Source of the DNA: Streptomyces sp. CA-210063
Lineage (GTDB): Bacteria > Actinomycetota > Actinomycetes > Streptomycetales > Streptomycetaceae
Direction: 5' to 3'
Assembly (NCBI RefSeq): GCF_024612015.1
Contig: NZ_CP102512.1
Location: 6,820,001-6,884,000 of the forward strand
DNA: 64,000 nucleotides
Shown: positions 1-9,118 of the stretch, one piece after another
How the letters are laid out: every line of letters starts with the position of its first letter
How positions within the stretch are numbered: position 1 is the first letter of the stretch
The notes under the pieces: model-generated
What the model saw: the letters and a program-made list of their open reading frames with translations, nothing else
What the model was told of the DNA's origin: nothing
Database searches by the model: none
Program-made: the position numbers and the translations under genes

Positions 1-1732
1 GGAGGGGGATGCCCATGAGGATGGGGTCCAGTTCGTCCTCGTTCTTGGGGACGACGATCGTCTGGTCGGCCTTTTCCTGGTCGCGGTGGGCCACGGCGAG
101 GATCCTGCCGCTGCGGGCCTTGATCTCCTCCAGGGCGGCGCGGTTCTTCTCCAGGAGGTCGTCGTCGGGGACGATGGCGACCGTGGGGAGGGCGGGCTCG
201 ATGAGGGCCAGCGGGCCGTGCTTGAGCTCGGAGGCGGGGTAGGCCTCGGCGTGGATGTAGGAGACCTCCTTCAGCTTCAGGGAGGCCTCGCGGGCCACCG
301 GGTAGCCCCGGACGCGGCCGATGAAGAGCATCGAGCGGGCCTCGGCGTACTCCTGGGCCAGCTTCTTGATCTCGTCCTCCTGCTCCAGCATCTCGGCGAT
401 CTGGGCGGGGAGCTTGCGCAGGCCCGCGATGATCCGCTTGCCGTCGCGGACCGAGAGGTCGCGGGTGCGGCCCAGGTGCAGGGCGAGGAGCGCGAAGGCC
501 ACCGTGGTGTTGGTGAAGCACTTCGTGGAGACGACGCAGACCTCGGGGCCCGCGTGGACGTAGATGCCGCCGTCCGCCTCGCGGGCGATCGCCGAGCCGA
601 CGACGTTCACCACGCCAAGGACCCGCGCGCCCTTGCGCTTCAGTTCCTGCACGGCCGCCAGCACGTCGTACGTCTCGCCGGACTGGGAGACGGCGATGTA
701 CAGGGTGTCGGGGTCGACGACCGCGTTGCGGTAGCGGAACTCCGACGCCGGCTCGGCGTCCGCGGGGATGCGGGCCAGCTCCTCGATCATCTGGGCGCCG
801 ATCATGCCCGCGTGGTAGGAGGTGCCGCAGCCGAGGATCTTCACCCGGCGGATCTGGCGCGCCTCGCGGGCGTCCAGGTTGAGGCCGCCGAGGTGCACGG
901 TGGAGAAGCGGTCGTCGATGCGGCCGCGCAGCACGCGGTCCACGGCGTCGGCCTGCTCGTGGATCTCCTTGTGCATGTAGGTGTCGTGGCCGCCCATGTC
1001 GTACGAGGCCGCCTCCCACTCCACGGTGGTGGGCTCCGCCGTGGTGCGGGTGCCCTCCGTCGTGTACGTGCGGAAGTCGTCGGCCTTCAGGGTGGCCATC
1101 TCGCCGTCGTCGAGCGTGACGATCTGGCGGGTGTGGGCGACCAGCGCGGCTATGTCCGAGGCGACGAACATCTCCTTCTCGCCGATGCCGAGAACGACGG
1201 GGGAGCCGTTGCGGGCGACGACGATGCGGTCGTTGAAGTCGGCGTGCATGACGGCGATGCCGTACGTGCCCTCGACGATGCGCAGCGCCTGGCGGACCTT
1301 CTCCTCCAGGGTCTCCGCCTGGGAGCGGGCGATGAGGTGGGTCAGGACCTCGGTGTCCGTCTCGGAGAGGAACTCGACGCCGTCGGCCTCCAGCTTGCGG
1401 CGCAGGTCGGAGGCGTTGTCGATGATGCCGTTGTGGACGACGGCGACCTTGTTGTCGGCCGACATGTGCGGGTGGGCGTTGATGTCGGAGGGGGCGCCGT
1501 GGGTGGCCCAGCGGGTGTGGGCGATGCCGGTGGTGCCCTTGAAGCGCGCGGGGACCTTGGCCTCCAGGTCACGGACCCGGCCCTTGGCCTTGACCATCTT
1601 CAGGCCGGCCGTCTTGGGCGAGGTGACGACTATGCCCGCCGAGTCGTAGCCCCGGTACTCCAGGCGCTGCAGGCCCTCGAGGAGCAGCGGCGCCACATCG
1701 CGCTTGCCGATGTAACCGACAATCCCGCACAT
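1..1732 (-). CDS. glmS: Glutamine--fructose-6-phosphate aminotransferase (isomerizing), 3' end cut off
   Basis: Cytoplasmic enzyme that makes glucosamine-6-phosphate from fructose-6-phosphate and glutamine, the first step to UDP-GlcNAc. The protein begins MCGIVGYIGKR, so Cys2 is the N-terminal nucleophile of the class II glutaminase domain, followed by the EYRGYDSAGI motif and then two SIS sugar-isomerase domains. About 577 codons are present against a family length near 605-615, so the C-terminal tail lies beyond the left edge. The start is fixed by the need for Cys2. Its position beside a hexosaminidase and the des genes resembles the second glmS copy (glmS2) of S. coelicolor, but that paralogue call is from memory of gene order. 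Confidence 0.95.
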   Translation of the reverse strand, partial: MCGIVGYIGKRDVAPLLLEGLQRLEYRGYDSAGIVVTSPKTAGLKMVKAKGRVRDLEAKVPARFKGTTGIAHTRWATHGAPSDINAHPHMSADNKVAVVHNGIIDNASDLRRKLEADGVEFLSETDTEVLTHLIARSQAETLEEKVRQALRIVEGTYGIAVMHADFNDRIVVARNGSPVVLGIGEKEMFVASDIAALVAHTRQIVTLDDGEMATLKADDFRTYTTEGTRTTAEPTTVEWEAASYDMGGHDTYMHKEIHEQADAVDRVLRGRIDDRFSTVHLGGLNLDAREARQIRRVKILGCGTSYHAGMIGAQMIEELARIPADAEPASEFRYRNAVVDPDTLYIAVSQSGETYDVLAAVQELKRKGARVLGVVNVVGSAIAREADGGIYVHAGPEVCVVSTKCFTNTTVAFALLALHLGRTRDLSVRDGKRIIAGLRKLPAQIAEMLEQEDEIKKLAQEYAEARSMLFIGRVRGYPVAREASLKLKEVSYIHAEAYPASELKHGPLALIEPALPTVAIVPDDDLLEKNRAALEEIKARSGRILAVAHRDQEKADQTIVVPKNEDELDPILMGIPL

Positions 1733-1786
1733 ATATACGTATCCCGTTTCTCGGTCGGTGGTCCCGGGTCCGACGGCCGGTACTGC

Positions 1787-2044
1787 TCAGCCGTAGACGA
1801 TGCGGCGCAGCTGCCTGAGCGTGAGCTCCGGCGGTGCGACCGCCCGGTATTTCAGGTCCGCCTCGATCCGTTCGAAGATCGCCGCGTTGACCAGGCCCTG
1901 GGCCTGGAGTTCGCGGTGGCGGCGACGGACGTAGTCCTCCGTCGTCTCGTCGAAATAGGCGAGCACGTCCTGGATCACACGCAGCGCCTCGCCCCGGCTG
2001 AGGGGCGAGGATCGCGTCAAATGATCAACAAGTTCGTCGTGCAC
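1787..2044 (-). CDS. Small conserved hypothetical protein
   Basis: About 85 residues with a highly charged, probably all-helical sequence (motifs RRRHRELQAQG, IFERIEADL, LTLRQLRRIVYG). No catalytic motif, signal peptide or membrane segment is visible. I chose the GTG at 2044, where an AGGA ribosome-binding site lies 8 nt upstream; an in-frame ATG at 2080 would add 12 residues but has poorer initiation context. The gene is upstream of and co-oriented with glmS, with only about 50 nt between them, so co-transcription is possible. Function unknown; the short Arg/Glu-rich helices could suit nucleic-acid or protein binding, but this is only a guess. Confidence 0.65.
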   Translation of the reverse strand: MHDELVDHLTRSSPLSRGEALRVIQDVLAYFDETTEDYVRRRHRELQAQGLVNAAIFERIEADLKYRAVAPPELTLRQLRRIVYG

Positions 2045-2215
2045 TCGGTAGATCCTGGGGGACCGGCGAGTGTTTCGCAAGAATCCTGCCCGATTTCGGG
2101 CAGCTCACTGTTACTGGTCCTTGGGGGAGCGTTGAATGTGTTATGAGTGCCTGTTCGTGAGCTGTCCACACGGCGTCCCGCATCCCGTCGCCTGAGGCGA
2201 CGAGTTTCGGACGCC

Positions 2216-3817
2216 ATGGACATTCCTCGCATGGGCGTACCCGAGCGGCTGGCCGAGCGCATGAGCATGGCCGAGCAGCACGAGTACCTGCGCGCCCGGT
2301 TCTCCCGGCGCTCGATGATCAGAGGCGGCGCGGTCACGCTCGGCGCCGTCGCGGGCGGCGTCTTCGTCCCGGGCGCCACGGGCCGGGCCGCCACCCCGGC
2401 CGCCCTCCGCACCTCCGTTCCTCCCCAGGCCGCCACCAGCGCCGAGCGCGTCGACGGCTCCCTCGTCGCCCCCTTCGGCCGCCACCTCGCCTACGGCAAC
2501 GACCCGCGCACCGAGATCACCGTCTCGTGGCAGGTCCCCCTCGCCGTCACGAAGCCCTTCATCCGCGTCGGCGCCCATCCCCAGGACCTCTCCCGACGGA
2601 TCGACGCGGAGGTGCGCACCCTCCACACGCCCGCCGGCGTCGGCGCGAGCGCCGACCACACGCAGTACTACGTGCACGCCAAGCTCACCCACCTCAAGCC
2701 CGGCCGCACCTACTACTACGGCGTCGGCCATGCCGGCTTCGACCCGGCCGAGCCGCACCTGCTCGGTACTCTCGGCACCTTCACCACCGCCCCCGCCCAC
2801 AAAACACCCTTCACTTTCACGGCCTTCGGTGACGAGGGCGTCGGCTACCACGGCCTCGCCAACAACAACCTGCTGCTCGGCCAGAACCCGGCATTCCACC
2901 TGCACGCCGGCGACATCGCCTACGCCGACCCGTCCGGCGCCGGCAAGACCGCCGACACAGGCTTCGACTCCCGCGTGTGGGACCAGTTCCTCGCCCAGAC
3001 CGAGTCCGTCGCCAAGTCCGTGCCGTGGATGCCCGCCTACGGCAACCACGACATGGAGGCCTGGTACTCGCCCAACGGCTACGGCGGCGAGGAGGCCCGC
3101 TGGACCCTCCCCGACAACGGCCCCGACAAGAAGAACCTGCCGGGCGTCTACTTCTTCGTCCACGGCAACACGGCTGTCATCTCGCTGGACGCCAACGACA
3201 TCTCCTTCGAGATCCCGGCCAACCTCGGCCTCTCGGGCGGCACCCAGACCACGTGGCTGGAGGCACAGCTCAAGAAGTTCCGCGCCGCCGAGGACATCGA
3301 CTTCGTCGTGGTCTTCTTCCACCACTGCGCCTACTGCACCTCCACCGCGCACGCCTCGGAAGGCGGTGTGCGCCAGGAGTGGGTGCCGCTGTTCGAGAAG
3401 TACTCGGTGGACCTCGTCATCAACGGCCACAACCACCAGTACGAGCGCACCGACGTCATCAAGGCGGGCGCGGTCACCAAGAAGCTCCCGATCGGAGGCA
3501 CGGCGTACCCCGAGAGCGAGGGCGTGGTCTACGTGACGGCGGGCGCGGCGGGCCGCAGCCTGTACGCGTTCAGCGCCGCGGAGTCGTACGAGGGCCACGA
3601 GAACGAGGCCGAGTCCGTCGCCTCCTTCGTCAACACCAAGGACGGCAAGCAGAACGAGACCGTCACCTGGTCGCGCGTGCGTTACCTCGACTACTCCTTT
3701 CTGCGCGTGGACGTGAAGCCCGCGCCGAAGGGGCACCACGCCACGCTGACCGTGCGCGGTATCGCGGAGACCGGTGAGCAGGTGGACCACTTCACGGTGG
3801 CGCGCAGGGCGAAGTAG
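2216..3817 (+). CDS. Tat-exported purple-acid-phosphatase-like metallophosphoesterase
   Basis: Secreted phosphatase of about 533 residues. The N-terminus carries a twin-arginine signal (FSRRSMIRGGAVTLGAV then an Ala-rich region). An Fn3-like purple acid phosphatase N-terminal domain follows (roughly residues 60-190, with TVSWQVP and YYYGVGHAG), then the calcineurin-like catalytic domain. All five metal-binding blocks are present: FGDEG, AGDIAYAD, YGNHD, FFHHCAY and NGHNHQYER. It probably releases phosphate from organic esters outside the cell. The ATG at 2216 is preferred over a GTG at 2147, which would put an atypical Arg-rich extension ahead of the Tat motif; ATG 2231 is an alternative. No Pho box was recognised upstream. 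Confidence 0.88.
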   Translation: MDIPRMGVPERLAERMSMAEQHEYLRARFSRRSMIRGGAVTLGAVAGGVFVPGATGRAATPAALRTSVPPQAATSAERVDGSLVAPFGRHLAYGNDPRTEITVSWQVPLAVTKPFIRVGAHPQDLSRRIDAEVRTLHTPAGVGASADHTQYYVHAKLTHLKPGRTYYYGVGHAGFDPAEPHLLGTLGTFTTAPAHKTPFTFTAFGDEGVGYHGLANNNLLLGQNPAFHLHAGDIAYADPSGAGKTADTGFDSRVWDQFLAQTESVAKSVPWMPAYGNHDMEAWYSPNGYGGEEARWTLPDNGPDKKNLPGVYFFVHGNTAVISLDANDISFEIPANLGLSGGTQTTWLEAQLKKFRAAEDIDFVVVFFHHCAYCTSTAHASEGGVRQEWVPLFEKYSVDLVINGHNHQYERTDVIKAGAVTKKLPIGGTAYPESEGVVYVTAGAAGRSLYAFSAAESYEGHENEAESVASFVNTKDGKQNETVTWSRVRYLDYSFLRVDVKPAPKGHHATLTVRGIAETGEQVDHFTVARRAK

Positions 3818-3825
3818 CGCGGCCG

Positions 3826-3849
3826 GTGCGCCCGGAAGGCGGGGCGCAC
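3826..3849. terminator. Possible weak bidirectional terminator
   Basis: An 8-bp inverted repeat (GTGCGCCC at 3826-3833, GGGCGCAC at 3842-3849) lies in the short convergent gap between the phosphatase and DUF4429 genes. There is no T tract, as is common in Streptomyces. Confidence 0.35.
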
Positions 3850-3881
3850 ACGCGGTACCGGGCAGGCGGTCCTCGGATGCG

Positions 3882-4763
3882 TCACATGCGTTTGAGGACC
3901 GCCTGCTTGGCCAAGGTGAACTCCTCGTCCGTGAGTACGCCGGACTTGTGGAGGTCGCCCAGTTCGCGGAGGCGGCGCAGCAGGGCGTCGTGGTCCTGTT
4001 CGGGAGTCTGCCGGTCCGGCTCCGCCGGGGGTGGTGGCGGGGTCAGCTGCTTCGGTGCCGGAGTCGCGGGGTGCGGGAGCCGGGCCTGGACCGCCGCCGC
4101 GACCAGGGCCATCAGCGGATCCTTCTTGAAGCCCCACAACTCGACGGAGTTGGGGTCGTACTTGGGCGGGGCCTTGGTCGGCGCGTTCCGTACGGTGAAG
4201 CGGAGGTAGCCGTTCTCCAGGCCGACCGAGGGGTGCCACTCCACGGCCGCGACGTCCGGCAGCGACAGCGTCCGCGTGCCGGCGGCGGCCTTCGCGTCCT
4301 CCGTCTTCCAGTTCCACTCCAGGCGTATGTGCTCGCCGTCGAAGCTCGCGGTGCCGTCCCCGGCCGAGACGGAGAGCGGGACGGCGGGGCCGGCGAGGAG
4401 GTACGTGTCGACCGCGTCGGCCGGCACCTGGTCGAGGAGCAGCGCGTTGCGGATCTCGTCCACGAAGTACTCGGCGACGCCGTACCGGTCCGACTCGACG
4501 CTCAGTTGGTACGGGTCGTTGGAGTCGGTGAGCCGCCCGCCGGTCGCCTGGAGGAGCGGGTCCGATCCGTCGCGCAGCCGCAGCCGAAGCCGCCCCGACT
4601 TCCTGCCCTGCTCGAAGGAGATCCCCGCCAACGCGCCCAGGGGGACGGAGAGTTCACCCAGAGTCTTGCGGAGCAGGCTCACGCTCTTGTCGCGGCCCGG
4701 GGTCAGCCGCAGTGTGTCGCCGTCGAAGGTCCACGTGCCGTCCCGCTGGAGGATTTCCGCCAT
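3882..4763 (-). CDS. DUF4429 protein with C-terminal SHOCT domain
   Basis: About 293 residues. The N-terminal two thirds contain two successive DUF4429 units (one starting near GTWTFDGDTLRLTPG, the second near ASFDGEHIRLEWNWK), each a compact PH-like beta fold by family knowledge. A Pro-rich linker leads to a C-terminal SHOCT motif (LRELGDLHKSGVLTDEEFTLAKQ), a short helical module widely used for oligomerisation. No signal peptide or membrane segment. The ATG at 4763 with GGAAG upstream is preferred; an upstream in-frame codon at 4796 would reach into the divergent promoter and the DasR-like site. Cellular role unknown. Confidence 0.85.
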   Translation of the reverse strand: MAEILQRDGTWTFDGDTLRLTPGRDKSVSLLRKTLGELSVPLGALAGISFEQGRKSGRLRLRLRDGSDPLLQATGGRLTDSNDPYQLSVESDRYGVAEYFVDEIRNALLLDQVPADAVDTYLLAGPAVPLSVSAGDGTASFDGEHIRLEWNWKTEDAKAAAGTRTLSLPDVAAVEWHPSVGLENGYLRFTVRNAPTKAPPKYDPNSVELWGFKKDPLMALVAAAVQARLPHPATPAPKQLTPPPPPAEPDRQTPEQDHDALLRRLRELGDLHKSGVLTDEEFTLAKQAVLKRM

Positions 4764-4793
4764 GAAAGGGATTCTTCCATCGGCTGCGAGTGA

Positions 4794-4809
4794 CATGGTC
4801 TAGACCTGG
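4794..4809. promoter_or_regulatory. DasR-like dre operator before the hexosaminidase
   Basis: The sequence around 4797-4806 is GGTCTAGACC, the perfect inner palindrome of the DasR responsive element, with about 12 of 16 consensus positions matching overall. It lies about 58 bp upstream of the GH20 hexosaminidase start and between divergent genes. DasR is the GlcNAc-responsive GntR repressor of Streptomyces, and a chitobiose-releasing enzyme is a natural target. Confidence 0.6.
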
Positions 4810-4866
4810 TGGGTCCGTTGAGGGGATGGTGGTGTCGTCCGTTCGGTTGGTGGAAGGGAGCTCGTC

Positions 4867-6477
4867 GTGAGACCGCACCACAGATCGACCCGCCTGCTCG
4901 GTTCGCTGCTGCTCGTGGTGGCCGGGATCCTCGCCGTGGGAGCCGCACCCGTGTCCGACAACGCCGACGCCGTCGCCGACGCCGTCACGATCCCGCTCGG
5001 GCGGGTGATACCGGCCCCCGCCTCGGTCGAGGCGGGCGGGTCGCCGTACCGGATGACGAGCGGTACGCACATCGTCGTGGACGGCGGGCCCGAGGCCCGC
5101 CGGATCGGGGAGTACCTCGCGGGGATCCTGCGGCCGTCGACGGGGTACCGGCTGCCGGTGACCGAGCGTCGGGCGGCCGGAATCCGCCTGCGGTTGGCCC
5201 CCGGGGAGGCGGCTCTCGGCCAGGAGGGCTACCGGCTGGAGAGCGGCCGCTCCGGCGTCACCCTCACCGCCCGCGCGCCCGCCGGGCTCTTCCACGGCGT
5301 GCAGACCCTGCGGCAGTCGCTGCCCGCCGCCGTCGAGAAGGACTCCGTGCAGCCGGGGCCGTGGCTCGTCGCGGGCGGCACGATCGAGGACACCCCGCGC
5401 TACAGCTGGCGCGGCGCGATGCTGGACGTCTCCCGGCACTTCTTCACCGTCGGCCAAGTCAAGCGCTACATCGACCAGTTGGCCCTCTACAAGTTCAACA
5501 AGCTGCACCTGCACCTCTCCGACGACCAGGGCTGGCGCATCGCGATCGACTCCTGGCCGCGCCTCACCACGTACGGCGGCTCCACACAGGTCGGCGGCGG
5601 CCCCGGCGGTTTCTACACGAAGGCCGACTACCAGGAGATCGTCCGGTACGCCGCCGCCCGCCATCTGGAGGTCGTCCCCGAGATCGACATGCCCGGCCAC
5701 ACCAACGCGGCCCTCGCCTCGTACGCCCAGCTGAACTGCGACGGCGTCGCACCCCCGCTCTACACCGGAACCGACGTCGGCTTCAGCTCCCTCTGCGTCG
5801 ACAAGGAGGTGACGTACGACTTCGTGGACGACGTCGTACGGGAGCTGGCCGCGCTCACTCCGGGGCGCTACCTCCACATCGGCGGCGACGAGGCGCACTC
5901 CACCAGTCACGAGGACTACGTCACGTTCATGGACCGGGTGCAGCCGGTCGTCGAGCGGTACGGGAAGACCGTGATCGGCTGGCATCAGCTGACCGGGGCC
6001 ACTCCGGCACGGGGGGCGCTCGCGCAGTACTGGGGGCTGGACAGCACGAGCGCCGAGGAGAAGGAGCGGGTCGCGGCGGCCGCGCGGAACGGGACGGGGA
6101 TTGTCTTGTCGCCGGCCGACCGGATCTACCTCGACATGAAGTACGACAAGGACACGCCGCTGGGGCTGGATTGGGCCGGGTACGTGGATGTGCGGCGGTC
6201 GTACGAGTGGGATCCGGGGGACTATCTGGAGGGGGTGCCGGGGGCGGCTGTTCGGGGGGTGGAGGCGCCGCTGTGGACCGAGACGATCGTGACGTCGGCG
6301 GATGTGGAGTACATGGCGTTTCCGAGGTTGCCGGGGGTTGCCGAGCTGGGGTGGTCGTCGGCGTCCGCGCACGGTTGGGAGGGGTATCGGGTTCGGCTTG
6401 CGGGGCAGGGGCCCCGGTGGGAGGCGCTGGGGATCGGGTATTACCGGTCGCCGCAGGTGCCCTGGCCTGCGCGGTAG
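4867..6477 (+). CDS. Secreted beta-N-acetylhexosaminidase (GH20)
   Basis: Exported glycosidase of about 536 residues that removes terminal GlcNAc from chito-oligosaccharides. It has a Sec-type signal peptide (Arg/His-rich start then LLGSLLLVVAGILAVGAA). A GH20b N-terminal domain follows, then a TIM-barrel with DVSRHFF, LHLHLSDDQGWR, PEIDMPGH and HIGGDEAHS. The last holds the catalytic Asp341-Glu342 pair of substrate-assisted catalysis. The GTG start has a good GGGAG ribosome-binding site. The upstream DasR-like site and neighbouring glmS suggest amino-sugar-linked control. Codon use becomes slightly less GC-biased near the 3' end, but the protein is complete. Confidence 0.93.
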   Translation: MRPHHRSTRLLGSLLLVVAGILAVGAAPVSDNADAVADAVTIPLGRVIPAPASVEAGGSPYRMTSGTHIVVDGGPEARRIGEYLAGILRPSTGYRLPVTERRAAGIRLRLAPGEAALGQEGYRLESGRSGVTLTARAPAGLFHGVQTLRQSLPAAVEKDSVQPGPWLVAGGTIEDTPRYSWRGAMLDVSRHFFTVGQVKRYIDQLALYKFNKLHLHLSDDQGWRIAIDSWPRLTTYGGSTQVGGGPGGFYTKADYQEIVRYAAARHLEVVPEIDMPGHTNAALASYAQLNCDGVAPPLYTGTDVGFSSLCVDKEVTYDFVDDVVRELAALTPGRYLHIGGDEAHSTSHEDYVTFMDRVQPVVERYGKTVIGWHQLTGATPARGALAQYWGLDSTSAEEKERVAAAARNGTGIVLSPADRIYLDMKYDKDTPLGLDWAGYVDVRRSYEWDPGDYLEGVPGAAVRGVEAPLWTETIVTSADVEYMAFPRLPGVAELGWSSASAHGWEGYRVRLAGQGPRWEALGIGYYRSPQVPWPAR

Positions 6478-6516
6478 AGCTCGGGGGTCTGGGTGCGTGG
6501 GCGGGTGCGGCCCGGT

Positions 6517-6676
6517 GGGGCTTCTCGCGCAGTTCCCCGCGCCCCTGAAAAGCAGGGGCTGCGCCCCGTGCTTTTCGGCCCACGGACCCGTCGTCTTTCA
6601 GGCCCACGGACCCGTCGTCTTTCAGGCCCGCAGGGCCTGGTCTTTTAGGGACGCGGGGAACTGCGCGAGAAGCCCC
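6517..6676. repeat. Streptomyces short inverted-repeat element with long loop
   Basis: Arms of 30 bp at 6517-6546 and 6647-6676 are inverted copies with a single mismatch. They contain the core CGCGCAGTTCCCCGCG that recurs elsewhere in this window (12966, 25498, 29661, 55634). The 100-bp loop holds a tandem repeat. It sits between the convergent hexosaminidase and desD genes, so it may help terminate transcription from both sides. Confidence 0.75.
6577..6624. repeat. Two perfect 24-bp tandem copies
   Basis: Positions 6577-6600 and 6601-6624 are identical 24-bp units (beginning GGCCCACGGACCCG), followed by the start of a diverged third unit. They lie in the loop of the larger inverted repeat and encode nothing recognisable. 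Confidence 0.7.
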
Positions 6677-6712
6677 ACTCAGCCGCAGCCGAAGAACCGA
6701 CCGGCGGAACGC

Positions 6713-6751
6713 GACGGGCACCTCGGAGGACCGTACTCCGAGGTGCCCGTC
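6713..6751 (-). terminator. desD: Strong terminator hairpin after desD
   Basis: A perfect 16-bp stem (6713-6728 with 6736-6751) and a 7-nt loop lie about 26 nt beyond the desD stop codon. This is the likely transcription end of the desABCD operon. Confidence 0.8.
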
Positions 6752-6776
6752 TGCTCAGGTGGGGCCGTGCCAGGGG

Positions 6777-8549
6777 CTACAGGCCCGCGATGGGGTTCTT
6801 CAGGTTGCCTACGAGTTGCAGCGCACCCGCCGGGTCCGCCAGGTCGACCATCTGCTTGTTGTCGCGCAGTTGGAGGCGGTTGAGGCAGGACAGGGCGAAC
6901 TCGGGGGCGAACATGTCGTACTGGGCGAACTTGTCGGCGAGTTCGGGCATCGAGTGCTGGTAGTCGCGGACGGTCTCGGCGACCGTGCGCCAGAACTCCT
7001 CCTCTTCCAGGACGCCTTCCTCGGCGAGGTTGGCGGCGAGGAAGCGGAAGTAGCAGTCGAAGACGTCCGTGAAGATGGACAGGAGCTTCTTGTCCTCGGG
7101 GACTTCGACGCGCAGGCGCTCGACCGTCGGCGGGAGTACCGCCTGCGGGTCCATGACCGCGATCTCCTCGGCGATGTCCTTGTAGATCGCGCGCTCGACG
7201 GCGCCGTCCTTGAGGACGAGGATGACGTTCTCGCCGTGTGGCATGAAGACGAGGTCGTACGCGTAGAAGCTGTGGAGGAGGGGAGTGAAGTACGCCCGCA
7301 AGTAGCGGCGCAGCCACTCCGTCGGCGTCAGGCCCGAGCGTTCGATCAGTGCCGCCGCGAAGCCGTTGCCCTCGTGGTCGACGTGGACCAGGGAGGCCAT
7401 CGTCGCCAGCGACTCGCCCTCGCGCAACGCGGACACCGGGCTCTCGCGCCACAGCGCGGCCAGCATCTTGCGGTACGCGGAGTACTTGTCGGTGGCGGCC
7501 TCGTACTCCAGGTGCCGGTAGCCGACGGCGGCGCGCTCGCGGATGATCGACAGGCCCGTGGACTTCAGCACCGGGTCGCTGTCGATGAGACCGGCCAGCC
7601 AGTCGTTGATCGCCGGGGTCGCCTCCATGTACGCCGCCGAGAGGCCGCGCATGAAGCCCATGTTGAGGACGGACAGGGCCGTCTTCACGTAGTGCTTCTC
7701 GGGGGCGGACCGGTTGAAGAACGTCCGGATGGACTGCTGGGCGATGTACTCGTCGTCGCCCTCACCTAGGCAGACCAGGTTCTGCCGGGCGACCTCGGCG
7801 GCGAAGGTGACGGTGAGCTTGTTCCACCACTGCCAGGGGTGGACCGGGATGAAGAGATAGTCGGCGGGGTCCAAGTCCTGGTCGATGAGGACGGAGTTGA
7901 AGCGGGCGACCGTCTCCGTGCCCAGCTCGTCGCGCAGGAACGTCTCGTACTCGATGCCGACGCCCGCCGTGAACGCCGCCCGGGAGCGGTGCGCGGCCAG
8001 CCAGATCAGCTTCACGGGGCTCGCGGTCTCGGGGGCGTACGCGAGGTACTCGTGGACGCCGAAGCCGAGGCGGCCGTTGTTGGCGACGAAGCAGGGGTGG
8101 CCCTCGGTCATGCCGGTCTCGATGGCCTGGAAGCCGGCGTCCACCAGCTCGGCGACCGGCGTCTGCGGCTTGGTGAGCTTGTAGCAGGTGCCGGAGAGGG
8201 TGGAGGAGATCTCCTCCAGATAGACCGGGAGGATCTCGTCGCTCAGGCCCAGGGACTGCTTCAGCTCGATGAAGAAGTCCAGCGCGGCGAGAGGAAGGTC
8301 GACGCCGTCTCGTTGACGGGAGATCGAGTCGGCGTCGACCTGCCAGTGGTCGAGGGCGCGGCGGACGGCCGTGAACCCGTAGCGGGTCAGACCGTCGTCG
8401 CTGCGCACCTCGAAGCGGCCGTCGGCGGTGGCCTCCGGCGTGATGAGCCGCTCGTGGGCGAACTCGGCGAGGGCTTTGCGGATGAGCAGGCGGTTGGCCC
8501 GTGCCCAGCGGTGGGGGGACAGATGCGCTACGGCATCGGACAGGGTCAT
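6777..8549 (-). CDS. desD: Desferrioxamine synthetase DesD (NIS synthetase)
   Basis: ATP-dependent NRPS-independent siderophore synthetase, 590 residues, of the IucA/IucC family. It condenses and cyclises N-hydroxy-N-succinyl-cadaverine units to desferrioxamines. Family motifs include EGHPCFVANNGRLGFG (ATP-binding His and Asn region), HPWQW and RTFFNRSAPEKHYVKT, and the C-terminal FhuF-like thumb region is present. Length matches known DesD proteins. Its start overlaps the desC stop by 4 nt (ATGA), so it is the translationally coupled last gene of desABCD. Iron control should come from the box upstream of desA. Confidence 0.96.
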   Translation of the reverse strand: MTLSDAVAHLSPHRWARANRLLIRKALAEFAHERLITPEATADGRFEVRSDDGLTRYGFTAVRRALDHWQVDADSISRQRDGVDLPLAALDFFIELKQSLGLSDEILPVYLEEISSTLSGTCYKLTKPQTPVAELVDAGFQAIETGMTEGHPCFVANNGRLGFGVHEYLAYAPETASPVKLIWLAAHRSRAAFTAGVGIEYETFLRDELGTETVARFNSVLIDQDLDPADYLFIPVHPWQWWNKLTVTFAAEVARQNLVCLGEGDDEYIAQQSIRTFFNRSAPEKHYVKTALSVLNMGFMRGLSAAYMEATPAINDWLAGLIDSDPVLKSTGLSIIRERAAVGYRHLEYEAATDKYSAYRKMLAALWRESPVSALREGESLATMASLVHVDHEGNGFAAALIERSGLTPTEWLRRYLRAYFTPLLHSFYAYDLVFMPHGENVILVLKDGAVERAIYKDIAEEIAVMDPQAVLPPTVERLRVEVPEDKKLLSIFTDVFDCYFRFLAANLAEEGVLEEEEFWRTVAETVRDYQHSMPELADKFAQYDMFAPEFALSCLNRLQLRDNKQMVDLADPAGALQLVGNLKNPIAGL

Positions 8550-9118
8550 ACAGCGACTCCTCGGGCAGCCAGGCTCTGGCTGTTAAAGAACTGCTCTCGC
8601 GTACAGAAGCTCAGCAGTGCGCGCTTCTCCGGCTTGTCGATCTCGCGGTCGGGGACGAAACCGACGACGTCGTTGAGGGCGTGCACCGCCTTGTTGGACA
8701 CGTCCGGCTCGACGACGACCCGGTGGGTGGCCGGGTCCTCGAAGAGGTGCGCCATCACGGCGGTGATCACGGACCTGGTGAAACCGTGCACCGGGGTGTC
8801 CGTCGGCGGCACCAGGAAGTGCATGCCGACGTCTCCGGGCTCGGGCTCGTACAGGCCGACGAGTTCACGGTGGGCGGGGTCGTACCGCTCCATGAGGAAG
8901 GCGGGCTCGCCGTCGAGCAGCCCCAGCAGGGCGTGGTGGTGCGGGTCGGCCGCGATCTCCATGTACGCCCGCTCGACGTCCTCCAGCTTGGCGTCCTGCA
9001 TCATCCAGTACGCGGCCTTGGGGTGCGTGACCCAGCCGTGCAGCAGCTCGGAGTCCTTCAGCGGGTCGAGGGGACGGAAGGTGAAGTTCCTGCCGTTCAT
9101 GTCGTTCATCCCGCTCAT
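8546..9118 (-). CDS. desC: Desferrioxamine N-acyltransferase DesC (GNAT/IucB-like)
   Basis: 190-residue acyl-CoA-dependent acyltransferase that succinylates or acetylates N-hydroxycadaverine in desferrioxamine synthesis. It has the siderophore-acyltransferase form of the GNAT fold, with motifs [28 protein letters not shown] and [21 protein letters not shown] (acetyl-CoA/acceptor regions). It overlaps desB upstream and desD downstream by ATGA, showing tight coupling. Other possible in-frame starts (Met4, Met7) would trim only a few residues. The choice of succinyl- or acetyl-CoA cannot be read from sequence alone. Confidence 0.95.
   Translation of the reverse strand: MSGMNDMNGRNFTFRPLDPLKDSELLHGWVTHPKAAYWMMQDAKLEDVERAYMEIAADPHHHALLGLLDGEPAFLMERYDPAHRELVGLYEPEPGDVGMHFLVPPTDTPVHGFTRSVITAVMAHLFEDPATHRVVVEPDVSNKAVHALNDVVGFVPDREIDKPEKRALLSFCTREQFFNSQSLAARGVAV

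Noticed and set aside
86..2146. Long plus-strand open frame across glmS
   Set aside because: It is antisense to glmS, which has intact catalytic motifs; the predicted product has no recognisable sequence.
6577..6624. Tandem 24-bp units as a CRISPR array
   Set aside because: The copies are directly adjacent with no spacers, only two units are intact, and no cas genes are nearby.
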